From Planctomycetota bacterium (GTDB taxonomy: Bacteria > Planctomycetota > Planctomycetia > Isosphaerales > Isosphaeraceae), in the NCBI GenBank assembly GCA_021778575.1, contig JAJYCH010000277.1:1-6666 (forward strand): a stretch of 6,666 bases of DNA. The letters are read 5' to 3'. The notes beneath the pieces were generated by a model. The model ran no database searches, was not told where the DNA came from, and saw only the letters and a list, made by a program, of their open reading frames with translations. The position numbers were made by a program, and so were the translations under genes. Shown here in pieces: positions 1 to 4,990 of the stretch. The stretch's first letter is position 1, and each line of letters starts with the position of its first letter.

Positions 1-2
1 TG

Positions 3-98
3 ATCGAAGGGACCGTGTTCTTCGATCAGGGTGGTCGGCGGATCAACGTCGTCCCGCTCGAACTCGAAGAGGCGACGGCCGAGCCAGTTCTGGCTTGA
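3..98 (+). CDS. rpmA: Ribosomal protein L27, C-terminal fragment
   Basis: This is the last 31 codons of a gene that enters from the left edge, ending in TGA at 96-98. The peptide begins IEGTVFFDQGGRRINVVP, which matches the C-terminal beta-strand region of bacterial L27, where the family reads roughly (A)xIDGxVxFxxxGRxRKxVSVxP. L27 is a 50S subunit protein whose N-terminus reaches the peptidyl-transferase centre; that end is outside the window. About 13 acidic/alanine-rich residues follow the family core as a short tail. The neighbourhood supports the call, since rplU-rpmA-obgE is a widely conserved order in bacteria and obgE follows here. An intrinsic terminator lies 31 nt after the stop. 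Only the fragment is visible, so completeness cannot be judged. Confidence 0.85.
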   Translation: MEGTVFFDQGGRRINVVPLELEEATAEPVLA

Positions 99-128
99 GT
101 CGCGAATCAGCAACGGCTCGAACACTAT

Positions 129-176
129 TCGGGACGGGCCCCTCGCGGAGACGCTCGGAGCCGGTCCCGATTTTTT
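129..176 (+). terminator. Rho-independent terminator after rpmA
   Basis: A long hairpin is closed by CGGGAC (130-135) pairing with GTCCCG (164-169). It continues inward as GGC/GCC and CC/GG separated by single mismatches, then a 2x2 internal loop, and ends in GCG-GAGA-CGC, a GNRA-type tetraloop (146-155). The stem is followed at once by six T (171-176), with more T-rich sequence at 185-190. This is a textbook intrinsic terminator for the rpmA transcript. It ends only 33 nt before the obgE start, so obgE needs read-through or a promoter in a very short interval. Confidence 0.85.
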
Positions 177-209
177 CGTCAGTGGTTTTTCTAGCGGGGT
201 GGGCCTGAG

Positions 210-1310
210 ATGTTCGTCGACCGGGTGACGATCAACGTGCGAGGTGGCGACGGCGGCAACGGCTGTCTCGCCTTCCGTCGTGAGAAATACGTCCCCAGGG
301 GCGGACCGAGCGGTGGCGACGGCGGCAACGGCGGCAGTATCATCCTCCGCGCCGCGCAAGGGGTCACGAACCTCGCCCACCTCTCGTCGCAGCGGCACTG
401 GAAATCCAACCGGGGCGACCACGGCCAGGGTTCGGACTGTCACGGCCGGACCGCGGAAGACCTGATCATCGAGGTTCCCGTCGGCACGATCGTCCGCGAC
501 CGCGATCGGGGCCACCTCCTTCGCGACCTGAAGAACCTGGGCGACCAGGTGATCGTGGCCAAGGGGGGCGTGGGCGGCCACGGCAACAAGTTCTTCAAGT
601 CCAGCACCAACCGGACCCCCCGTCAGGTCGAAAAAGGGGAACCGGGCGAGGAACGCTGGATCACACTCGAACTGAAGGTGATCGCCGACGTGGGGCTGGT
701 CGGACTGCCCAATGCCGGCAAGTCGACCCTCCTGTCGCGGATCTCGCGAGCCCATCCCGAGATTGCCGATTACCCGTTCACCACCAAGTACCCCAACCTC
801 GGCACCGTTGACGAGGGAGAACGCCGGTTCGTCGTCGCCGACATCCCGGGGCTGGTCGAAGGAGCCCACGAAGGGCACGGGCTCGGTCACGAGTTCCTCC
901 GCCATGTCGAGCGAACCCGCCTGCTGGTCCACCTGATCGACGCGGTACCGATCGACGAATCCGACCCGGTGGCCAACTACCGGAACATCCGCCAGGAACT
1001 GGAGCTGTACAGCCCGGCCCTGGCGGCCCGACCCGAGTTGATCGTCGTGACCAAGCTCGACGTCACCGGCTCCGAGGCCGCCGCCGAACGGATCAGCGCC
1101 GAGCTTTGCCGTGAAGTGATCGCCATCTCGGCCGTGACCGGTAAGGGAATTCCGCCGCTGGTCCACCGGATCAGCGAACTGCTCGACAAACTTCCCCCCG
1201 CCGCCGAAACCACGCCCTTCCTCAACAAGCCCCGCCCCAAACCGCAGCCCAAGCCCGAAGCCGAAGCCGTCGTCGAGCCGGTTCCTGTTGAAGTCACGTC
1301 GGAAGTCTGA
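210..1310 (+). CDS. obgE: Obg family GTPase (ObgE/CgtA)
   Basis: Obg is a cytoplasmic GTPase that binds the 50S subunit late in assembly and is tied to stringent and growth control. The 366-residue protein has the glycine-rich Obg fold at about 1-158, including two GGDGGNG loops (12-18 and 35-41), followed by the G domain. G1 is GLPNAGKS (165-172), switch I holds YPFTTKYPNLG (188-198), switch II is DIPGLVEGAHEGHGLG (211-226) and G5 is ISAVTGKG (306-313). G4 reads TKLD (281-284) instead of the usual NKxD. The C-terminal OCT domain of longer Obg proteins is absent; the protein ends in a Pro/Lys/Glu-rich tail (about 335-366). The ATG at 210 fits the family N-terminus (MFVDRV); the GGGGTGGG at 196-203 is only a weak ribosome site. 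coaX follows after 43 nt, probably in one operon. The family call is very secure. Confidence 0.97.
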   Translation: MFVDRVTINVRGGDGGNGCLAFRREKYVPRGGPSGGDGGNGGSIILRAAQGVTNLAHLSSQRHWKSNRGDHGQGSDCHGRTAEDLIIEVPVGTIVRDRDRGHLLRDLKNLGDQVIVAKGGVGGHGNKFFKSSTNRTPRQVEKGEPGEERWITLELKVIADVGLVGLPNAGKSTLLSRISRAHPEIADYPFTTKYPNLGTVDEGERRFVVADIPGLVEGAHEGHGLGHEFLRHVERTRLLVHLIDAVPIDESDPVANYRNIRQELELYSPALAARPELIVVTKLDVTGSEAAAERISAELCREVIAISAVTGKGIPPLVHRISELLDKLPPAAETTPFLNKPRPKPQPKPEAEAVVEPVPVEVTSEV

Positions 1311-1353
1311 AGACCGAGAATCGGTAAGCCAAGTCCCGGAGTGGTCGCCGCCC

Positions 1354-2166
1354 ATGACCCGGATCGTCGCCGATCTTGGCAACTCCCGGCTCAAGTGGGG
1401 GCTGGTCGACCTCGACGGTCGGCTGGCCTCAACCGTCGCTTTGCCCACTCATGACCCGACGACCTGGGCTTATGCGTGGGATGCCTGGGGCCTGGGGGAG
1501 CTGGAAACGGCCTGGTCGATCGCCTCGGTCAACCCGCCGCTGGCCGATCGGGTCGGACGGTTCCTCGAAGGGCGAGGCGTCCGCCAGATCCGCTGGTATC
1601 GGTCGGCGAGTGACGTTCCGGTCCGTCACGAACTCGATCATCCCGAGAAAACCGGGGCCGACCGTGCTCTGGCGGTCGTGGGTGCGCTGGCGATTCAGCT
1701 CGGCCGAGGGCCGGGGTTGGTTGTCTCGTGCGGAACGGCGGTGACGGTCGAGCGGATCTCGGCCGAAGGTGTCTGGCAAGGCGGAGCCATCGCGCCGGGG
1801 CTGGGGCCGATGGCCAGGGCGCTGCACCTTCTCACAGCGCAGCTTCCCGAGGTCGCCCCGACCGAGGCCCCGAACTCGTTCGGCCGCTCGACCATCCCCG
1901 CGCTTGAGGCCGGGGTGTTCTGGGGGGTCGTCGGAGCGATCCGGGAACTGCTGACGCGCCAGGCCGAGGGACTCAAGCCCCTGCCCTGGGTTCTCTGGAC
2001 CGGCGGCGACGCGGCGACCTTCGCCCCGTGGATCTCCGCGTCGCCCTCTTCCTCAGTCATACCGCATCTGGTTCTTGAAGGACTTTCGCGGAAGGACTCA
2101 GGACTCGGGACTCAGGACCCGGCAGGGCAAGCCCTGCCCTACGTTGCTGATCCGGGGGCGTCATGA
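1354..2166 (+). CDS. coaX: Type III pantothenate kinase (CoaX)
   Basis: CoaX phosphorylates pantothenate with ATP, the first committed step of coenzyme A synthesis, in the cytoplasm. The 270-residue protein shows the ASKHA-fold signatures of type III kinases: phosphate-loop DLGNSRLKW (7-15), GADR (101-104) with the presumed catalytic Asp103, SCGTAVTVE (125-133) and GGAIAPGL (143-150). In the third motif the common Asp before xGTA is Ser125 and the usual closing Asp is Glu133. I chose ATG 1354 because the family begins within a few residues of DxGN and a CGGAG lies 12 nt upstream; a longer frame from 1288 would overlap obgE. The family normally ends near LxLEGL, seen here at 239-244. The last ~24 residues (from about Lys247, DSGLGTQDP onward) are the translation of a heptad repeat and hairpin, not of family sequence. 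The stop overlaps the next start as ATGA. Confidence 0.92.
   Translation: MTRIVADLGNSRLKWGLVDLDGRLASTVALPTHDPTTWAYAWDAWGLGELETAWSIASVNPPLADRVGRFLEGRGVRQIRWYRSASDVPVRHELDHPEKTGADRALAVVGALAIQLGRGPGLVVSCGTAVTVERISAEGVWQGGAIAPGLGPMARALHLLTAQLPEVAPTEAPNSFGRSTIPALEAGVFWGVVGAIRELLTRQAEGLKPLPWVLWTGGDAATFAPWISASPSSSVIPHLVLEGLSRKDSGLGTQDPAGQALPYVADPGAS
2121..2138. repeat. Perfect 8-bp hairpin in the repeat loop
   Basis: GGCAGGGC and GCCCTGCC are exact inverted repeats separated by AA, directly abutting the last heptad of the left arm. CCTACG follows. The loop of two is too tight for full pairing, so the folded form would probably open the innermost pair to give a 7-bp stem and 4-nt loop. It is translated within coaX as roughly AGQALP. 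It looks like the core of a dispersed palindromic repeat, but this window holds only one copy. Confidence 0.7.
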
Positions 2167-3347
2167 CTACCCCACCAAGTCCCGAGTCCTCAGTCCTCAG
2201 TCCCGAGTCCTCAGTCCTCAGTCCTTTTTTGACGGTGGTCACGGCGGATGGTCGCGGGGCGATCGGCGTCGTTCGGGTCTGGGGTCCGGGAGCGTTGGAC
2301 GTCGCGGATCGGGCGTTCCGGCCGAACCTGGGGCGGGGATTGACGGCGTCTCCCGTCGGTCGGCTTCGGGTCGGGCGAGTCGGCGCGGGGCTGGGGGATG
2401 AGGTGGTCGCGGTCATCGTGGACGCGGGAAGCGATTCCCCTGAAGTCGAGATCCAGTGTCACGGCGGACCGTCGGCGATCGGCCTGGTGGTCGAGGCCCT
2501 GGTGGCGAGCGGGGCGAAGGCCCGGAGCCCTCGGGCCTGGCTCAAGCATTCGAATGGGTCATCAATCAACACCGAGGCGGAACTCGCACTGGCGCGGGCC
2601 TCGACGGCGAAGGTCGCCGAGGTCCTGCTCGATCAGGTCAATGGAGCCCTGGACGACGAGCTTCGACGGATTCAGGCCGGTTCGACCGACGAGGCCCTGG
2701 CGAAGCTCGACAGTCTGATCGGGCGAGCCGAATTCGGGCTCCGGTTGGTCGAGGGGTGGCGGGTGGTCCTGGCTGGTCGGCCGAACGTGGGGAAGAGTCG
2801 GCTGCTCAACGCCCTGGCCGGGTTCGACCGCGCGATCGTCGACCCGACACCGGGGACGACTCGCGACGTGGTGACGATCCGCGCCGCGTTTGCGGGCTGG
2901 CCGGTCGAGCTGGCCGACACGGCGGGGCTCCGCGCGACGTCCGACCCGATCGAGTCCGAAGGCCAGGCGCTGGCGAAGGCTCATCAGCTCGGGGCCGATC
3001 TGGTGATCGTCGTCCTCGATCGTTCCGAGCCGTTGACCGAGGCTGATCGGGCGATCCTGGCCGAACATCCTCGGGCGGTGGTGGTCGCCAACAAGGCCGA
3101 CTTGCCGGCGAACTGGCCAGAACGAGCGATCGAGGCGCTGGCGATCTCGGCCGAGACCGGCGATGGGGTCGAAACGCTGGTCGAGGTTGTGGCCAATCGG
3201 CTCGTGCCGCGCAACTGGCCAGCCGGTTCTGCGGTGCCGTTCCGCCCGGCGATGGTCCGCCGGCTCCGAGCGATCGAGGATTGTTTCCGCCGAGGGAATC
3301 ACGAGCGGGCAGTTCGAGCGATCGAGCGCTGGCTCGGAGCCCGTTGA
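2163..3347 (+). CDS. mnmE: MnmE/TrmE-like tRNA-modification GTPase, divergent and short
   Basis: MnmE with MnmG installs the (carboxymethyl)aminomethyl group on wobble U34 of certain tRNAs, using a folate-binding N-domain, a helical domain and an inserted K+-activated G domain. Here the N-domain signature GRGAIGVVRVWG (30-41) and EIQCHGGP (96-103) are present. The G domain is complete: GRPNVGKS (205-212), PGTTRD (230-235), DTAGLR (252-257), Glu264 aligning with the catalytic Glu, NKAD (310-313) and SAETGDG (329-335). The helical-domain block usually like EFTRRAFLNGKLDLTQAEA is degraded to RAWLKHSNGSSINTEAE. The C-terminus ends in ERWLGAR without the family's CxGK motif. The length is 394 residues against a usual ~450-470. 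The first ~21 residues are translated heptad repeat; the family start would lie near residues 22-25, where TTG 2229 or GTG 2235 are alternatives. ATG 2163 is kept for its ATGA overlap with coaX. The exact role is uncertain, and a second, canonical mnmE may exist elsewhere. Confidence 0.8.
   Translation: MTTPPSPESSVLSPESSVLSPFLTVVTADGRGAIGVVRVWGPGALDVADRAFRPNLGRGLTASPVGRLRVGRVGAGLGDEVVAVIVDAGSDSPEVEIQCHGGPSAIGLVVEALVASGAKARSPRAWLKHSNGSSINTEAELALARASTAKVAEVLLDQVNGALDDELRRIQAGSTDEALAKLDSLIGRAEFGLRLVEGWRVVLAGRPNVGKSRLLNALAGFDRAIVDPTPGTTRDVVTIRAAFAGWPVELADTAGLRATSDPIESEGQALAKAHQLGADLVIVVLDRSEPLTEADRAILAEHPRAVVVANKADLPANWPERAIEALAISAETGDGVETLVEVVANRLVPRNWPAGSAVPFRPAMVRRLRAIEDCFRRGNHERAVRAIERWLGAR
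2178..2224 (+). repeat. Tandem 7-bp / 21-bp direct repeat
   Basis: Two exactly identical 21-bp units occupy 2178-2198 and 2199-2219, each made of AGTCCCG followed by two AGTCCTC heptads, and a partial AGTCC ends the tract at 2224. In the MnmE-like frame this encodes the seven-residue unit SPESSVL twice. Because the basic unit is 7 bp, loss or gain of a single heptad would shift the reading frame, while loss or gain of a 21-bp unit would not. Confidence 0.9.
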
Positions 3348-3359
3348 GTGGATCAAAGA

Positions 3360-3397
3360 AACCTCGGAAGCGAGCGCGATGCGTCGCAACCGAGGTT
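3360..3397 (-). terminator. Hairpin between convergent genes
   Basis: AACCTCGG (3360-3367) pairs perfectly with CCGAGGTT (3390-3397). Inside, GCGA pairs with TCGC and CGC with GCG around a GAT loop, with one AA/AA internal loop and one bulged G. Read on the minus strand the stem is followed by TTTCTTTG, a moderate U-tract, so it best serves the minus-strand coiled-coil gene, whose stop is 33 nt away. On the plus strand it lies 13 nt after the MnmE-like stop, but the downstream tract (CGATGATTTGG) is weak. It may work in both directions. Confidence 0.65.
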
Positions 3398-3429
3398 CGA
3401 TGATTTGGATTCCGGCGGCGTCGAGACGA

Positions 3430-3996
3430 TCAGCTTGACGGCGATTCGCGGATGGTCGAGGCCGGCCTGACGACCGGAACCTTGATCTTGGCGGCATTCT
3501 CGGCCAGAAGCTTCTTGAAGTCATCCTGGAGCTGGGCGAGCTGGGTCTTGTATTCCGCGTTCAGGGCTTGCAGCTTGGCGATTTCATCGCGCTTCTTGGC
3601 CAGAAGTTCCTCGTCCTTGACCTTTTCGGCCTCGCGATGATCGAGGTTGGTCTTGGCCTTGGTCGCGGCGATTTCGCAGTCCGCGAGCTGGAATTTGAGC
3701 CGGGTCAGGTCTTCCTGGGTGGAAGACAGACGGCGTTCACGACGCGAGATCTCGGCGAGCTTATCACGAACTTCGCGTTCGGTCAGATCTTGTTCGAGCC
3801 GGGCCTTCTCGGTCACGTCGAGATAGTCGGCATTCGCCTTGGCGGCGTCGGCCGTGACCTTTTCGAGTTCGGCTTGCTCGCGCTGGATCTTCTGACCGTA
3901 ATTGGCGTTAAGCTGGCTGACACCCGACATCATGACGATCCAGGAGACCATCACGAGAAGGATCAGCACGGTCAAAACTTTTCCCGCAGTCGACAT
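3430..3996 (-). CDS. Membrane-anchored coiled-coil protein, function unknown
   Basis: I do not recognise a named family. The 188-residue protein begins with a short polar stretch and one hydrophobic segment (about 7-25, VLTVLILLVMVSWIVMMSG) that reads as a signal anchor. A highly charged, Leu/Ala/Glu/Lys-rich region (about 35-172) follows with heptad-like spacing and almost no Pro or Gly, typical of a long coiled coil. A short Pro/Ser tail ends the protein. The single Cys is at 107. If the N-terminus stays in the cytoplasm the coil would lie in the periplasm; the topology is not certain. The start at 3996 is well supported: GGGAGAGG lies 4 nt upstream and the anchor begins just after it. A longer frame to 4146 has no such signal and would add a stretch without membrane or family character. 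It lies 187 nt after pcs on the same strand, so it may have its own promoter. Confidence 0.85.
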   Translation of the reverse strand: MSTAGKVLTVLILLVMVSWIVMMSGVSQLNANYGQKIQREQAELEKVTADAAKANADYLDVTEKARLEQDLTEREVRDKLAEISRRERRLSSTQEDLTRLKFQLADCEIAATKAKTNLDHREAEKVKDEELLAKKRDEIAKLQALNAEYKTQLAQLQDDFKKLLAENAAKIKVPVVRPASTIRESPSS

Positions 3997-4000
3997 CGAA

Positions 4001-4008
4001 CCTCTCCC
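4001..4008 (-). promoter_or_regulatory. Ribosome binding site deciding the 3996 start
   Basis: On the minus strand GGGAGAGG is followed by TTCG and the ATG at 3996. It is the strongest Shine-Dalgarno match near this gene and rules in favour of the short start over the upstream in-frame ATG at 4146. Confidence 0.7.
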
Positions 4009-4062
4009 GCGACTGGGCAACGGACGGCCGGACAGGAGACGCGGCGGCGTCACTTCTCGTTC

Positions 4063-4068
4063 ACTATA
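4063..4068 (-). promoter_or_regulatory. Possible -10 box for the coiled-coil gene
   Basis: The only AT-rich patch in the 187-nt gap lies at 4059-4080. Read on the minus strand it contains GATAGGATATAGTGAAC, with TATAGT as a candidate -10 about 67 nt before the ATG. No convincing -35 at 16-18 nt was found; TTGCTC lies only 13 nt upstream. This is a weak call. Confidence 0.25.
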
Positions 4069-4159
4069 TCCTATCTTCTCGGAGCAAGGCCAGTCCCCGC
4101 CGATCGTTCGAAGATCCGAAAACCACGCAACCGTCGCGGCGGTCACGATCGTCAGGGTC

Positions 4160-4200
4160 GCCCGGATCGTCGCGGTTCGGGCTTCAACCCCGCCGGGGTT
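4160..4200 (-). other. Two short hairpins at the end of pcs
   Basis: AACCCC (4186-4191) and GGGGTT (4195-4200) form a 6-bp stem with a 3-nt loop that overlaps the pcs stop codon. Just downstream on the minus strand, 4160-4166 pairs with 4176-4182 (GCCCGGA/TTCGGGC, one G-T pair). Neither is followed by a T-run, so an intrinsic terminator is not supported; they could act as mRNA 3' stabilisers or a weak pause site. The rest of the 3997-4183 gap shows nothing else clear. Confidence 0.3.
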
Positions 4201-4990
4201 TCAGGAGCTTGATGGTCACGGTCCAGGACGCCGCCATGTAGAACAGCGGGAAGTAAAGCGAGATCGCCGCGAGCCACCAGGTCAGATGGTCGGCGATCAT
4301 CGAATCTCCCGAGGGGAGCCGCCACATCACCGCCAAAAGCAGGCAGCACCAGGGAGCCCCCAGGACATTGCTGGCCCGGTTCAACGCGCCGGGCTGCGAC
4401 GACGGATAGAGGTAGCGACTGGGCACGAAGGTCATCAAGGCCAGGACCACCACGATCGCCACGGCCAGCCAGCCGGGGAGGTGAAGCACGTACAGATAGA
4501 ACGCGACCACGTTCCAGAGCGACGGAAAACCGAGGAAGTAGCCGTCGTCGGTCTTGGCCTCGACCTGACAGAACCCGTAGGCGCTGGCCAGGAGCGGCAA
4601 GAGCAGCCAGGCTTCGGTCCCCTCAGGGAAGAGACCCGCGCGCCAGACCAGGAGGAGCGGAAGGAATGTATACGTGAGGAAGTCAATGATATCATCGAGC
4701 TTCCGGCCGTCGAAATCGGGCAGGACCGACTTGACGCGGACCTTCCGGGCGAGCGTGCCATCGGTGGCGTCGACGAGGCTGGCCACCAGCATCAGGACGA
4801 ACGCCTCGCGGATCGCCTCGGCTCCCCCTCGAACCAGGAGGATGGCCATCCTCGCCGCCAGGATCAGCCCGATCGCCGTGTAAAGATGGACGCCCCAGGC
4901 CGCGAACCGCTGCGCCAGGACTCGACCGGCGTCGAGTCCCTCGTCACCTTCGGCAGGCACCAGGCCCAGTTCCGATTGACTCCCCATCAT
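4184..4990 (-). CDS. pcs: Phosphatidylcholine synthase (Pcs), CDP-alcohol phosphatidyltransferase
   Basis: Pcs condenses CDP-diacylglycerol with free choline to give phosphatidylcholine and CMP at the inner membrane. The 268-residue protein carries the CDP-alcohol phosphotransferase signature DATDGTLAR (74-82) followed by GRKLDDIID (95-103), so all four metal/substrate Asp residues (74, 77, 99, 103) are present. Beyond this general motif several stretches match the Sinorhizobium-type Pcs as I recall it: AAWGVHLYTAIG (30-41), KVRVKSVLPDFDG (83-95), KTDDGYFLGFPSLWN (146-160) and a TFVP..YLYP block (187-196). These separate it from phosphatidylglycerophosphate and phosphatidylserine synthases. 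About eight hydrophobic segments are visible. It is slightly longer than the ~240-residue rhizobial enzyme because of an N-terminal polar extension (1-28). The start overlaps the permease stop as ATGA and has GAGGAG 8 nt upstream; a second ATG follows immediately. Substrate specificity is inferred from similarity and from the permease neighbour. Confidence 0.88.
   Translation of the reverse strand: MMGSQSELGLVPAEGDEGLDAGRVLAQRFAAWGVHLYTAIGLILAARMAILLVRGGAEAIREAFVLMLVASLVDATDGTLARKVRVKSVLPDFDGRKLDDIIDFLTYTFLPLLLVWRAGLFPEGTEAWLLLPLLASAYGFCQVEAKTDDGYFLGFPSLWNVVAFYLYVLHLPGWLAVAIVVVLALMTFVPSRYLYPSSQPGALNRASNVLGAPWCCLLLAVMWRLPSGDSMIADHLTWWLAAISLYFPLFYMAASWTVTIKLLKPRRG

Larger units (their letters stand above)
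2094..2224. repeat. Inverted heptad-repeat element across coaX/mnmE junction
   Basis: The left arm (2094-2121) is four tandem heptads: GGACTCA, GGACTCG, GGACTCA and a variant GGACCCG. The right arm (2178-2224) is the opposite orientation of the same unit, AGTCCCG/AGTCCTC, in six full copies plus AGTCC. Positions 2093-2118 can pair with 2193-2218 at 24 of 26 positions, the two failures being C-C mismatches. The loop contains a second perfect hairpin (2121-2138). The arms flank the ATGA stop/start overlap of coaX and the MnmE-like gene and are translated in both. The organisation resembles a small non-autonomous repeat or the heptanucleotide STRR repeats known from cyanobacteria. That likeness is in form only, and whether copies exist elsewhere in this genome cannot be seen here. 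Confidence 0.85.
2092..2230 (+). terminator. Terminator-like hairpin plus T6 inside the operon (putative)
   Basis: In one pairing register AAGGACT at 2092-2098 pairs with AGTCCTT at 2220-2226, and the stem continues to 2118/2200 with 23 Watson-Crick pairs, one G-T and three mismatches. Six T (2225-2230) lie at the foot of the stem, two of them paired in this register. This is the layout of an intrinsic terminator or attenuator, with an 81-nt loop holding a second hairpin. It sits within coding sequence, and ribosomes translating the coaX end would disrupt it, so any effect is conditional. Function is inferred only. Confidence 0.3.

Noticed and set aside
243..332. Exact 21-bp direct repeat (243-263 and 312-332) in obgE
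   Set aside because: Both copies encode the conserved GGDGGNG loops of the Obg fold with the same codons, so protein constraint and codon bias explain them.
1288..1353. Longer CoaX start at ATG 1288
   Set aside because: It would overlap obgE by 23 nt and add 22 polar residues before the phosphate-loop motif that normally opens the protein.
2094..2224. CRISPR array
   Set aside because: The units are 7 bp with no spacers, and the two arms are in opposite orientation; no cas gene is near.
2562..3524. Open frame of 320 codons on the minus strand
   Set aside because: It is antisense to the G domain of the MnmE-like gene and has Arg/Pro/Asp-rich shadow composition.
3997..4146. Longer start for the coiled-coil protein
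   Set aside because: The extra 50 residues lack family or membrane character, and the strong GGGAGAGG site belongs to the ATG at 3996.
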